Below are positions 17,100 through 25,850 of a stretch of DNA of 64,000 bases, one piece after another. Below the pieces are notes generated by a model. The model made no database searches, was not told where the DNA came from, and saw only the letters and a list, made by a program, of their open reading frames with translations. Both the position numbers and the translations under genes were made by a program. Position 1 is the first letter of the stretch, and every line of letters begins with the position of its first letter. This DNA comes from Labilithrix luteola (GTDB lineage Bacteria; Myxococcota_A; Polyangia; Polyangiales; Polyangiaceae): positions 9,343,501 to 9,407,500 of the forward strand of contig NZ_CP012333.1 of NCBI RefSeq assembly GCF_001263205.1, read 5' to 3'.

Positions 17100-19076
17100 T
17101 TGCGCATCGGTCGAATCGCCGGGGGTACAACAGTCACGCACGTCAAACGCGCCGCCGCGCTCGTCGTGGGAGCGTGCGTACTCTCTCATTCTCCGGCGTC
17201 TGCGCAGGTCCCTCGGTTCCGCACGGAGGGCAGCACGAGTGTGCAGGGGAGCGCGCCATCGGGGCCCGCGCCGTCCGCGGCGAAGTCGATGGGCACCACG
17301 CAGTCGGGACCGGTCGGCAGCCTCGACCGCGTCGTCCTCGTGGCCGATCGCGACGACGACGACGCCAACGGAATTCCCGACGGAGAAGAGGCGAAGCTCG
17401 ACACGCTCGCTCGCGTCGATCTCGTCACGCTCGATCCTCGCTTCACCGGCGCCACGATCGTGGCGGGCGCAGGGAAGGACAAGGCGCGCCTCATCGTCGA
17501 CGGAAAGCCCGTTGTTTGGGGAGCGCGTCTGCCTCGCGGTGCCCAGCTCCAGGGGCTCGCACCCGGCCACGTGTCCGCCGTTGCCAGGCTCGGCGATCGC
17601 GAGTGGCCGCTCACGATCGAAGTGCACGGCGTCGGGCTGCGTGACGGCAAGAACGCCGTCGTGGATCCGACGCGTCAGCACGCATCGATCGACCGCACGC
17701 CTCCCGGGCGCATCAATCCGGACGACGCCGATGCCACGTTTGCCGACGAAGACGCGCTGCGAATCGTCGTGAGCTCTCCGGAAGGGGCTTCGCTCGGAAA
17801 GATCTCCGTCGAGTCGCTCTCGGCCGACGGCGCCTCGCTCGACACGCTGACCGGCATCAAGCTGACGCCGGCTTCATGCGACGGCACGAGCACCGGGACG
17901 GATATCGGGTGCCGCGCGAGCGCACCGATCCGCTTCGTCGTCGACGACGTCGATCGCGCTCATACGCTCGTCTCGTCACGTTCCGTTCGTGCCGAGGTTG
18001 GTGGCGCGATCGTGGTTCGAGACGGGGCGGGCAAGAAGCTCCAAGCGATCCGAGTTGCCGGCCCCCGCGCGACACCCGTGGGCCCCATCGATCGCCTTCG
18101 GTTGTCCATTCGACCGATCGTCATGCGCCTTGCGCCGGGCAGCGGTCCGGCCGTCGGCGGCACCGACGCGGGAGCCATCACCGCGCTGCGCCAGGAGCTC
18201 GCGCTCGCCTCGGCGACGTGGGGCCAGTGCGGGATCACGTTTGGCCCCATTTCCCAGATGGACGTGAAGGTCGTGAACCCGCCACCACCGTATCTCGTGG
18301 CGCTCGGTGACGACGTCGGGCTGCCCGCGAGCGGTGGCGAGATCCGGCTGCGCATCGAGGGCAAGCCGGTGAGCTTCACCACGAAGAGCGGCTGGTCGAC
18401 GAGGCAAGCCGCCCTCGAGCTGCAGCGCGTGGCAACGAAAGCAGGCTTCGGTGCAACGCTCTCCGAGAACGCGCGCATCTCGGCGGGCGCGGCGCCCAGC
18501 GTCGATGTCCTGGTAAAGAAGCGCGACGGTCAGCTTGCGTCCGTCGAGCTCGTCTCGTCGTCCGACTCGACGATGGCGGTCACGGTCGGCTCGGTCGACC
18601 TAGCGGACGGTCTGCAACACTTCGGCGACACCGACTCCGTGGCCGGAACGCTCGAGGAGCGCACGCTCGTCAAAGCGTTCGAAGACGGCGATCCGCGCAC
18701 GATCGAGGTCATCGTCGTTCCGTTCTTCGCCGGCGGCGGTCGCATCGGCGAGTCGTTCATCGGCAGTGACGGCTCGAGCATGCGCAACGTGGTCATCCTC
18801 GACCGCGCGGGCGTTCGCGCACGTCGAACGAGTCTCACGTTGGCCCACGAGCTCGGTCACGTCATCCTCGACGAGCCCGGCCATCCGGACGATTACGGCA
18901 TCGACACGCCGACGTTGCTCATGGACTCGGATGCCTCCGACGCGTCACCCTTCGGGCCTCGACGCATCACGATCGACGAGTGTGCTCGCGCCGTGCGGCA
19001 GTCGGGACCTACGGCTCGCGTTCCGCTCCTCTCGGCGTGGAAGCTCGGGCCGATGCGCGCGCCCTCTCGTCCGTAA
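17100..19076 (+). CDS. secreted putative zinc metallopeptidase
   Basis: A 658-residue exported protein. The N-terminus has a signal peptide (basic start, AAALVVGACVLSHSPASAQ cleavage region). Residues about 82-97 contain a calcium-type repeat, DRDDDDANGIPDGEE. Near residue 582 the zinc motif reads HELGH, followed by VILDEPGH, so the next His is eight residues on rather than six as in metzincins (HExxHxxGxxH). A Met (LLMDSD) follows about 20 residues later, as in a Met-turn. It is therefore metzincin-like but not canonical. TTG at 17100 is assumed as start because no ATG or GTG precedes the signal region. Confidence 0.75.
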   Translation: MRIGRIAGGTTVTHVKRAAALVVGACVLSHSPASAQVPRFRTEGSTSVQGSAPSGPAPSAAKSMGTTQSGPVGSLDRVVLVADRDDDDANGIPDGEEAKLDTLARVDLVTLDPRFTGATIVAGAGKDKARLIVDGKPVVWGARLPRGAQLQGLAPGHVSAVARLGDREWPLTIEVHGVGLRDGKNAVVDPTRQHASIDRTPPGRINPDDADATFADEDALRIVVSSPEGASLGKISVESLSADGASLDTLTGIKLTPASCDGTSTGTDIGCRASAPIRFVVDDVDRAHTLVSSRSVRAEVGGAIVVRDGAGKKLQAIRVAGPRATPVGPIDRLRLSIRPIVMRLAPGSGPAVGGTDAGAITALRQELALASATWGQCGITFGPISQMDVKVVNPPPPYLVALGDDVGLPASGGEIRLRIEGKPVSFTTKSGWSTRQAALELQRVATKAGFGATLSENARISAGAAPSVDVLVKKRDGQLASVELVSSSDSTMAVTVGSVDLADGLQHFGDTDSVAGTLEERTLVKAFEDGDPRTIEVIVVPFFAGGGRIGESFIGSDGSSMRNVVILDRAGVRARRTSLTLAHELGHVILDEPGHPDDYGIDTPTLLMDSDASDASPFGPRRITIDECARAVRQSGPTARVPLLSAWKLGPMRAPSRP

Positions 19077-19184
19077 GGTCGAAAGCCGAGCACGGGCGTT
19101 CGACGTTTACGTCGTAGACTGCGACGGCGACTTCTTGTCGAGCTCGATCCCCAACGTGCCCCGAGATCTATATCCTCGGTAGAC

Positions 19185-20096
19185 ATGCGCATCATCACGA
19201 ACCCTGGCTCCAACGTCTCGCGTCGAGCGCTGCAGCACTATGGGATCGAGCTGTCGCCTCAGCAGATCGTCGTCGACGGCGTCTCGCACGATACGAGAGA
19301 AGAGGTGTCCATCAAGGACATCGATCGATGGGTATGGACGGCCAAGGAGTTCCCTCACGTCGTCGGGACCACGGCTCAGGAGTTCGTTTCGATGTTCGCC
19401 TCGGCGAGCACGAAGGACCCCGAGATCGTCGTGCTCCTCACCTCGAAGAAGATCATCCAGACCTACGCCGCCGCAACGGCCGCGGCGCGCACGCTGCAAT
19501 CACGAGCCGCCACCAGGCATGCGCAGATCAGCATCGTCGACTCGGGGGTGACCGATGCCGCCGTTGGGCTGCTCGCCATCGCGGCTGGCGAGCTCGCGCG
19601 TGCAGGCATTCCGCTTCGGACCGTCGAGCGCGCACTCGAGATGCTCGCGTCGCGGTTGCTTTGCGTGTTCTCTCCGGGCGGCTTCGAACATCTCGTGAAA
19701 GGCGGACGGGCTTCGTGGCTTCGCGCGCGCGTTGCGACGATGCTCAACTTGCGTGCCCTCGTCGGCTTCTCCGATGGTGAGACGAGCGCGTTCGGCACCA
19801 TCCGCGCGAGCGAGGGCGCGCGTGGAGCGGTGACGGCCCTCGCCAACCAGTTCAAGACCTCGTTCAATCGGGGCCGCAAGGTCTGGGTGGCGATCATGCA
19901 TACCGGCGGCGACACGGTCGAACACGCCCATGCACTGCTCGGCGAGCTCTCCGACAGCCTCTCCGTCACGTACACCTACGTGCGGCCGCTCTCGCCGAGC
20001 ATCTATCTTCATCTCGGCCCGGGGACGATCGGCGCCGCCGTCGTTCCCGTCGACGATCTGCCCTGCGAGCTCCCGACGCCGCCTCCGCTCGCGTGA
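19185..20096 (+). CDS. DegV family fatty-acid-binding protein
   Basis: A 303-residue DegV-type protein. Members bind a fatty acid between two domains and can pass it to acyl phosphate synthesis. Visible features are the N-terminal IITNPGSNVSRRALQHYGIELSPQQI, TTAQEFVSMF (the usual TSQPS-like fatty-acid head-group loop is changed here to GTTAQ), LTSKKIIQTYAAA, VDSGVTDAAVGLL, and GGRASWLRA. The C-terminus ends in a Pro-rich tail. It stands alone on the plus strand. The bound lipid and the partner are unknown. Confidence 0.85.
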   Translation: MRIITNPGSNVSRRALQHYGIELSPQQIVVDGVSHDTREEVSIKDIDRWVWTAKEFPHVVGTTAQEFVSMFASASTKDPEIVVLLTSKKIIQTYAAATAAARTLQSRAATRHAQISIVDSGVTDAAVGLLAIAAGELARAGIPLRTVERALEMLASRLLCVFSPGGFEHLVKGGRASWLRARVATMLNLRALVGFSDGETSAFGTIRASEGARGAVTALANQFKTSFNRGRKVWVAIMHTGGDTVEHAHALLGELSDSLSVTYTYVRPLSPSIYLHLGPGTIGAAVVPVDDLPCELPTPPPLA

Positions 20097-20224
20097 CCAC
20101 GACGCGGTTTGTTCCGCGTCCAAATATGCGGCGCAAGGTCGCAATGTGTTGCGGAATCAAACAAATCGTTGTCCGATGAAACCGATCGGTAGTTTGCGTT
20201 GCTAAACTGCTGAGGCCGGTTTCG

Positions 20225-21655
20225 ATGTCGAACACCGATGAGGTTCATGCGCTCGCTGAGGCCATCCTCGAGGCAGCCCGTGTCGCAGGTCTCGGCGTCA
20301 CCGTCAGCTACGACGACGGGGTCGCCCTCAGGACGATCTACGCGAACGACGCCGTCTCCGCGATCGCCGGATATTCGGTCGACGAAATGCTCGGCGATCT
20401 CTCGATGACGCTCTTCGTGCCGGAGGACCGCGAGAGGATGCAGAGCGTTCTTTCGCGGTGCCGTCGCGGCGAGACGGCGAACGGCACGACGGAGGTCTAC
20501 GTCGCTCGGAACGACGGCGCGCGCGTCCCTGTCGAGTTGTCGTTCTCGATGGTCCAACTCGGTGGAGAACCTGCCATCGTCACGTTCCTTCGTGACATTC
20601 GGGAGCGAAAACAGGCCGAGGAAGCGTTGCGCCGCTCGGAGAAGCGGCTCCGCCAGCTCACCGACGCCGCACCCGATGCGATTGGTGTCGTCCGTGAGGG
20701 GAAGTTCGTCTACGTGAACGTCGCGTTGACCCGGCTCTTCGCGCGCCCGATCGAGGAGCTCGTCGAGCATCACGTTGACGAGTTCGTTCACCCTGACGAT
20801 CGCGATTCCTGCGACGGCTCGTCGGGCGAATTCCGCGTCCTTCATCCCGACGGCCGGGTGATCAACGTCGAGCTCTCGAGCATTCCCATCGATTACGAGG
20901 ACCAGCCCGCGATTCTCGGGTTCGCGCGCGACACGAGCGAACGAAAACAGATGCACGCCCATCTCGCGTTCGCCGATCGGATGGCAACGCTCGGCATGCT
21001 CGCCGCGGGGGTGGCTCACGAGATCAACAATCCGCTCGCGTACGTCGCGCTGAACGTGGAGAGCCTCGCGCGGATGGTGCAGCGCGGCGCGGAGACGGCC
21101 GTGGAAGAAGTTGCGGCGGCACGTACGGGCCTTGCACGCGTCGCGACGATCGTGAGAGACCTCCGGAGCTTCTCCACGCCGGTGGCCGAAGAGCGATGGC
21201 CCGTCGACGTCGAGGCCGTGCTCGAGTCGGCGGTGAATATCGCCATGCACCTCATTCGCGGGCGGGCGTCGCTCAAACGTGGCTACGGGGCAGCGCCTCC
21301 GCTCAAGACCGACCCGGCGCGCCTCGGCCAGGTCTTCCTGAACCTTCTCTTCAACGCCGCGCAGTCGTTCGACGAGGCCGACGAGACGCGCAACGAGCTC
21401 ACGATGGTCATCGAAAGCCCGGATCCCTGCCAGGTCGTGGTGACCGTGGCCGACAACGGGCCAGGCATTCCCAAAGAGAACCTCGAGCGGATCTTCGAGC
21501 CGTTCTACACGACGAAGGACTCGCGCACCGGACTCGGCCTGGCGATCTGCCAGACGCTCGTGACCTCGCTCGGCGGTCGGCTCGAGGTGGAGAGCGAAGT
21601 CGGCAAGGGAACGAAGTTCACCGTGCGACTTACCACCCCAGATCTCAGCCTCTGA
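20225..21655 (+). CDS. PAS-PAS sensor histidine kinase (soluble)
   Basis: A 476-residue sensor kinase without membrane helices, so it senses a cytoplasmic signal. Two PAS domains (about 20-130 and 140-240) are each followed by the usual RDIRERKQ / RDTSERKQ linker. The phospho-acceptor is His265 in GVAHEINNPL. The ATPase domain has LFNAAQSFDEA (N box), DNGPGIP (G1), FEPFYTTK (F box) and GLGLAI (G2), all intact. No receiver or response regulator is adjacent. The upstream region holds a small inverted repeat AGTTT-N8-AAACT at about 20191-20208. Confidence 0.95.
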   Translation: MSNTDEVHALAEAILEAARVAGLGVTVSYDDGVALRTIYANDAVSAIAGYSVDEMLGDLSMTLFVPEDRERMQSVLSRCRRGETANGTTEVYVARNDGARVPVELSFSMVQLGGEPAIVTFLRDIRERKQAEEALRRSEKRLRQLTDAAPDAIGVVREGKFVYVNVALTRLFARPIEELVEHHVDEFVHPDDRDSCDGSSGEFRVLHPDGRVINVELSSIPIDYEDQPAILGFARDTSERKQMHAHLAFADRMATLGMLAAGVAHEINNPLAYVALNVESLARMVQRGAETAVEEVAAARTGLARVATIVRDLRSFSTPVAEERWPVDVEAVLESAVNIAMHLIRGRASLKRGYGAAPPLKTDPARLGQVFLNLLFNAAQSFDEADETRNELTMVIESPDPCQVVVTVADNGPGIPKENLERIFEPFYTTKDSRTGLGLAICQTLVTSLGGRLEVESEVGKGTKFTVRLTTPDLSL

Positions 21656-21665
21656 CCGCCTTGGA

Positions 21666-22166
21666 ATGCCGGAGGCGACCGCGTACGCTCGAAGGGTGAC
21701 GGGCGGGGTAGTCGTAACGGGCGATTCGGGCGCGGAGGCCGGGTTCGGAGCGCCTGCGCGCCCTGATGAAGTTTGGCAGACGGCACGAGGCAGGCTCGTC
21801 GTGTCCCATCCCGGCAACGCCGTGATGCTTTTCACGTACGATGGCTATGCGACTGCCGACTTCGTCCCGTTCATCGAGGGCGCGGTCGATCGCGTGCTCG
21901 CCACGGGCATGCGTCCGGACGTCTTCATCGACCTCGACCGCATCGAAGGGTACGACTCCGAGTACCGCCAAGCCGTTTCGAAATGGGGCGCACGCACCTA
22001 CCGCAGACTAGGCGAGGTGCGCTTTCTCGTGCGTTCGCGCATCGTCGCCATGGGCATCGCCGTGTCGAATTTGACGGCGGGGGGCCAGCTGAAGCCCACC
22101 ACGAAGCGCGCAGAATTTCAGGCGGCCCTCCAATCCGCCGTGGCCCGCCAAGCCGCTCGCGCCTGA
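21666..22166 (+). CDS. STAS/SpoIIAA-like hypothetical protein
   Basis: A 166-residue soluble protein starting 10 bp after the histidine kinase stop, so probably in its operon. The central part (LVVSHPGNAVMLFTYDGYATADFV onward through DVFIDLDRIEGYDSEYR) resembles the small STAS/SpoIIAA-like fold found in delta-group proteins. No catalytic residues were seen. The start is uncertain; a GTG at 21696 would remove ten residues. Its position suggests a signalling role with the kinase, but this is inference. Confidence 0.7.
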   Translation: MPEATAYARRVTGGVVVTGDSGAEAGFGAPARPDEVWQTARGRLVVSHPGNAVMLFTYDGYATADFVPFIEGAVDRVLATGMRPDVFIDLDRIEGYDSEYRQAVSKWGARTYRRLGEVRFLVRSRIVAMGIAVSNLTAGGQLKPTTKRAEFQAALQSAVARQAARA

Positions 22167-22192
22167 CGGGCCTCGGTCAGAGCGTCATGTGC

Positions 22193-23323
22193 TCAATGAC
22201 GCCGGCACGAGCCCGGAGAGCGCCGGTGCTCGACCATGTCGTTGACCCAGTCCTGGGTATACGCGTGCGCGAGGGGCGCCGAGTAATGCATGTTGATCGA
22301 GTGACCTGCATTCGGAACGATGTATTGCGTGAAGCAGGCATCGGCCGGGTAGTTGCTTCCTTCGGTCGAGAGCGTTCCGCTTCCGGTGCACGAGGGCAGG
22401 TCGCACGCCAGTGTGTCGTAGTTCCCGGTGACGTTCAGGACGGGAACGTGGATGTTCTGGGTCAGTCCGTACGTCGTGAACTGATCGAACAGGAGGCCGA
22501 ACGGAACGACGTCTTTCGTGTCCTCGTCGACGCTGATGGCTTGGGAAGATGCGCCAGGGAGGTAGTAGAACATCTCTCCGCGTTTTCCCGGAATGGTCGT
22601 CAGATATCCCTGGATGCCCGAGGCGGCGAACTTCGGATCGTACTCTGCGGGATACGCGTAGGTCACCGTGAGAGGCGCGCCCGGCGGGTTTTGAAGGTGG
22701 GAAATGCCGGTGAGGACGATGCCGTCCACGTCTCCGTAGATGCCGGCTTCCGTCCACGAGATGTTCGAGCCGAACGAGTGTCCGACCAACACGATCTTGT
22801 CGAAGTGAATCGGGTGACCGGTCGCGTCCGTGGCCGACCCATTTCGAATGGCCGTGACGATCTGGTGAATCGTATTGGCACTTTCATGGACCGTGACGAG
22901 CGGGCCCGGCGGGTGATCACTCGCCCCGTGACCGAGCCGGTCGAGCGCGATGGTGGTGTATCCGGCAAGGTTCGCGTGACGAACGTAGGAGTACCAGGCG
23001 GGCTTGTAAGGGAAGTTCCAGTACGTGCGGTTGTATGACGCACCGTGAATGAGGATTTGTAGCGTCCGATTTTGTCCGAATCGAGGTTTGCATATCTCGC
23101 CGGCGATTCGGTAATTGCCAGGCGCGCCGTCGAGCGTGACGTTGAAATTGACCTCGTCGCACGACGAATTCCAAGCATCCCCGTCGGCCGACGCCGCCGG
23201 CGCAACGACCATCGTCGTGAGTCCGACGAGGGCCGAAATACCCGTCAAAAGGCGGCTGTTCTTGCCAGTTCGTGAAGAAAGCTGACACGGCTCGGGCACA
23301 TCACACGTTCGCGATCGACCCAT
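22193..23323 (-). CDS. secreted alpha/beta hydrolase
   Basis: A 376-residue exported hydrolase from the ATG at 23323; an upstream extension in the frame is unlikely because it adds a basic leader before the signal peptide. The signal sequence is LLTGISALVGLTTMVVAPAASA. The mature part has the oxyanion region LIHGASYNRTYW, DRLGHG, and the nucleophile elbow GHSFGS. A late NAGHSINMH supplies the probable catalytic His. Four cysteines (for example LACDLPSCTGSGT) suggest disulfides in the periplasm or outside. The substrate is unknown; an esterase, lipase or peptidase would all fit. Confidence 0.88.
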   Translation of the reverse strand: MGRSRTCDVPEPCQLSSRTGKNSRLLTGISALVGLTTMVVAPAASADGDAWNSSCDEVNFNVTLDGAPGNYRIAGEICKPRFGQNRTLQILIHGASYNRTYWNFPYKPAWYSYVRHANLAGYTTIALDRLGHGASDHPPGPLVTVHESANTIHQIVTAIRNGSATDATGHPIHFDKIVLVGHSFGSNISWTEAGIYGDVDGIVLTGISHLQNPPGAPLTVTYAYPAEYDPKFAASGIQGYLTTIPGKRGEMFYYLPGASSQAISVDEDTKDVVPFGLLFDQFTTYGLTQNIHVPVLNVTGNYDTLACDLPSCTGSGTLSTEGSNYPADACFTQYIVPNAGHSINMHYSAPLAHAYTQDWVNDMVEHRRSPGSCRRH

Positions 23324-23490
23324 ATGTCCTCCGACTTCCGTTGCCCCGCCCAAGCGCCCGCGTCGTCTCTTCCAAGAAGAAACGGGCTCTCCCTCCAACG
23401 TTAGCCGATGCTAACGATTTGAGTTCGACGCACAAGAAACAACGGTGGCACTCAGCGGCGTGCCGCGCGTTTTCCGCTCGAAAGCACCGG

Positions 23491-23781
23491 TCTTGTGGCG
23501 CTCGGCTTCGCTTCGCTCCGCTCGCTTGTCGGTCTTCTGGCGCTCGGCTTCGCTTCGCTCCGCTCGCTTGTCGGTCTTCTGGCGCTCGGCTTCGCTTCGC
23601 TCCGCTCGCTTGTCGGTCTTGTGGCGCTCGGCTTCGCTTCGCTCCGCTCGCTTGTCGGTCTTGTGGCGCTCGGCTTCGCTTCGCTCCGCTCGCTTGTCGG
23701 TCTTGTGGCGCTCGGCTTCGCTTCGCTCCGCTCGCTTGTCGGTCTTGTGGCGCTCGGCTTCGCTTCGCTCCGCTCGCTTGG
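23491..23781. repeat. 42-bp tandem repeat, seven near-perfect copies
   Basis: The unit begins TCTTGTGGCGCTCGGCTTCG and recurs every 42 bp from 23491, 23533, 23575, 23617, 23659, 23701 and 23743. Copies two and three have TCTTC in place of TCTTG; otherwise the copies are identical, and the last lacks its final bases. Because 42 is a multiple of three, several frames stay open across it. On the minus strand it would read KRAERSEAERHKTD repeats. No good ribosome site or conserved flank supports a gene, so it is annotated as a repeat between two minus-strand genes. Confidence 0.95.
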
Positions 23782-23897
23782 GTTGGCGGGAGGGGCGAAG
23801 CGGGCGGGCGATGGGTGTCAATGGCTACGCGGTGTGTCGTTCGACGAGGAATGGCGGGTGCGAATTTGGATATGAGATTCGCCCCGAAAGTCGTGAA

Positions 23898-25841
23898 TCA
23901 ATTCGGGTTGATCTCGCGAAGGTCGGTGCCGGCGGCGTAGGCGTAGCTCACGAACACGTCGAAGCCGTACACGAGCACACCGACCGGGTAGTCCGATTGC
24001 ACGTGATGGACGCCGTCGTTCTGACGTCCTGGCGATACTTTGGGCGGGTCCACGCTCGAGTCGACGGCCGGAAACGAGAGCTGGCAGCGATAGACGAGGA
24101 AGGGCGGCGTGTCCGACTTGCGCGTCTTGGCGTCGAGCCCATCGGCGGGCGCGACCTCGCAAACCTTGCCGTCGACGAGCAAGCCGTCGATGTACACCTG
24201 CGCCGCGTACGGCGCCGTCACCACGAGGAAGTCGAAGGCGTATTTGTCGGGGGTCAAAAGGACGTAGTCGTTACGCCACTGCTCGACCGGCGCGACCATC
24301 GTGAGGCTCGGATCTCCGCCGGGGAGCTTCTTGAAAACGCCCGCGGCCTCCTGGCTCGCCTGCACGTCGGCCATGAGCACGGGGTTGTCTGCTTCGACGA
24401 GGAAGTCCTGGTAGGCCGCAATCGTGCGGCTCGCGCCTTCACCCACGAGCTCGAAGCTGTTGAGGGGCGCGGGGAGGGTGGTGGTGACCTTGGTGGTCCC
24501 GCTGCGTGTGGAGACGATGCGATAGAACTCGGGCTCGTTGAAGTACGAGATCGCCGCTCCGGCCGCCGCGATAGCCTTGGTGCGGTTGGGAACGCGACCG
24601 GCCACGTAGCGTTTGCCGACCGCCCGAAGCGGGGTGAGCTGTGTTTCGAGATGGTCGGCGCAGCACGAGCGCTGGGCGATGTTGCTGAAGTACGGCGCGT
24701 CGCTCGCTTCGCTGCCGACGTACACGGCGATGGGCTTCGTGGCATCGATGAGCGAGCCCGTGAAGTCGGCGTTGAAGTTGCCCGTCTCGAGGTTGAGCAC
24801 CTCGAAGGGTTGGAGCACGACGTCGAGCGTCCCGCCCTTTTCGACGCCGTTCGGGACGGGGCCGCCGGGCACGATGCGCGCCGTGGTCGTCACTTTGACC
24901 CGCGTGTCCGGTGTAGTGCCGACGATCGTGAGGAAGGCCCGAAGGTCGATCCCGAAGTCTTCGGCGGAGTTCTCGCTCCGTGCGAGGGTCTGCGGCCACG
25001 CGGCGACGATGTACGATCGTCCGCCATTGCCGCCCAGCGCGGCCGTGGGTAGCAGAAGCGAAGCGTCGTTCGAGAAGACGTTGATGTTCTCGAGGGGATT
25101 GAACTGATAGGCGACGATCGGAACGTCGGACCGGACACGGAAGGCACCGCGCGAGAGCGCCGTGTTCGTGCCGGTGTTGAACGTACCGGGCGCCGAGCCG
25201 TCGACCTCCTTCGGTCCGAGCTTGAAGACCTCGAGGCTCTGGGGGTTCACGCGCGCGGAAGCGATCGTGCGAAGGGCCTGCGGCTGGCCGATGGCAGCGG
25301 TGTCTTCCTCGACGATGACGGTGGCCACGAGGTCGGGCTGCACGTTGGACACGACGATTGCGTACTGCTGCTGGGCAGCATTGCCCTGGCTCGTGACCGC
25401 GTTGTCGAGGTCGACACCCCAGTACTCGCAGCCCACGTTGGAGTGCTGGCGCGTGGCGTCGTCACAGAGCTGGTGGCACGCGCCATCGCGGCAGGCGATG
25501 CCCTTCGTGGCGTCGCACGTCTCGCTCTTGGTCTTCGATTGCCCGTCTTCCGAGCAGTGCTGGACGTCGAAGCCGTCGCACGACGCGGAGTTCGGCAGGC
25601 AGGGGGTGCACTTGAGGAGACTCGGTGCGCAGACCTGGCCGCGGGCAGCGCAGTCGTCGATGGTGACGCGCTTGCCGCCTTCGCATCGTACGAGCGCCCC
25701 CACGCATTCAACGACGCCCTCCGTGCACGGAACCGCCCCCGGATCGGGAACGTCACGGTACGAGGGGTCGAAATGGCAGGAGGCCGTCGCGAGGATTGCG
25801 GCGAGAGCGAAGGCTCCGGTGCCCAGAGAGAGCCACTTCAT
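23898..25841 (-). CDS. IgGFc-binding-domain surface lipoprotein
   Basis: A 647-residue lipoprotein. The signal ends in the lipobox LATASC, placing the lipidated Cys at about residue 22. Residues 38-130 form a cysteine-rich region (CTEGVVECVGALVRC..., CTPCLPNSASC...), a pattern of small EGF-like or Stig-like motifs common in myxobacterial surface proteins. The rest matches the IgGFc_binding type: a beta-rich adhesive domain with repeats such as FRVRSDVPIVAYQFNPL and PIAVYVGSEASD. It is followed downstream, beyond its stop, by the tandem repeat and preceded by another large lipoprotein 9 bp upstream, so the two are likely co-expressed. Confidence 0.87.
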   Translation of the reverse strand: MKWLSLGTGAFALAAILATASCHFDPSYRDVPDPGAVPCTEGVVECVGALVRCEGGKRVTIDDCAARGQVCAPSLLKCTPCLPNSASCDGFDVQHCSEDGQSKTKSETCDATKGIACRDGACHQLCDDATRQHSNVGCEYWGVDLDNAVTSQGNAAQQQYAIVVSNVQPDLVATVIVEEDTAAIGQPQALRTIASARVNPQSLEVFKLGPKEVDGSAPGTFNTGTNTALSRGAFRVRSDVPIVAYQFNPLENINVFSNDASLLLPTAALGGNGGRSYIVAAWPQTLARSENSAEDFGIDLRAFLTIVGTTPDTRVKVTTTARIVPGGPVPNGVEKGGTLDVVLQPFEVLNLETGNFNADFTGSLIDATKPIAVYVGSEASDAPYFSNIAQRSCCADHLETQLTPLRAVGKRYVAGRVPNRTKAIAAAGAAISYFNEPEFYRIVSTRSGTTKVTTTLPAPLNSFELVGEGASRTIAAYQDFLVEADNPVLMADVQASQEAAGVFKKLPGGDPSLTMVAPVEQWRNDYVLLTPDKYAFDFLVVTAPYAAQVYIDGLLVDGKVCEVAPADGLDAKTRKSDTPPFLVYRCQLSFPAVDSSVDPPKVSPGRQNDGVHHVQSDYPVGVLVYGFDVFVSYAYAAGTDLREINPN

Positions 25842-25850
25842 GAACGCAAC

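Noticed and set aside
20009..21835. 608-residue open frame antisense to the PAS kinase
   Set aside because: Low-complexity Arg/Asp/Glu/Val-rich shadow of a certain histidine kinase gene.
23411..23821. Open frame on the minus strand reading repeated KRAERSEAERHKTD
   Set aside because: It exists only because the 42-bp repeat lacks stops in several frames; no ribosome site or unique sequence of coding character flanks it.
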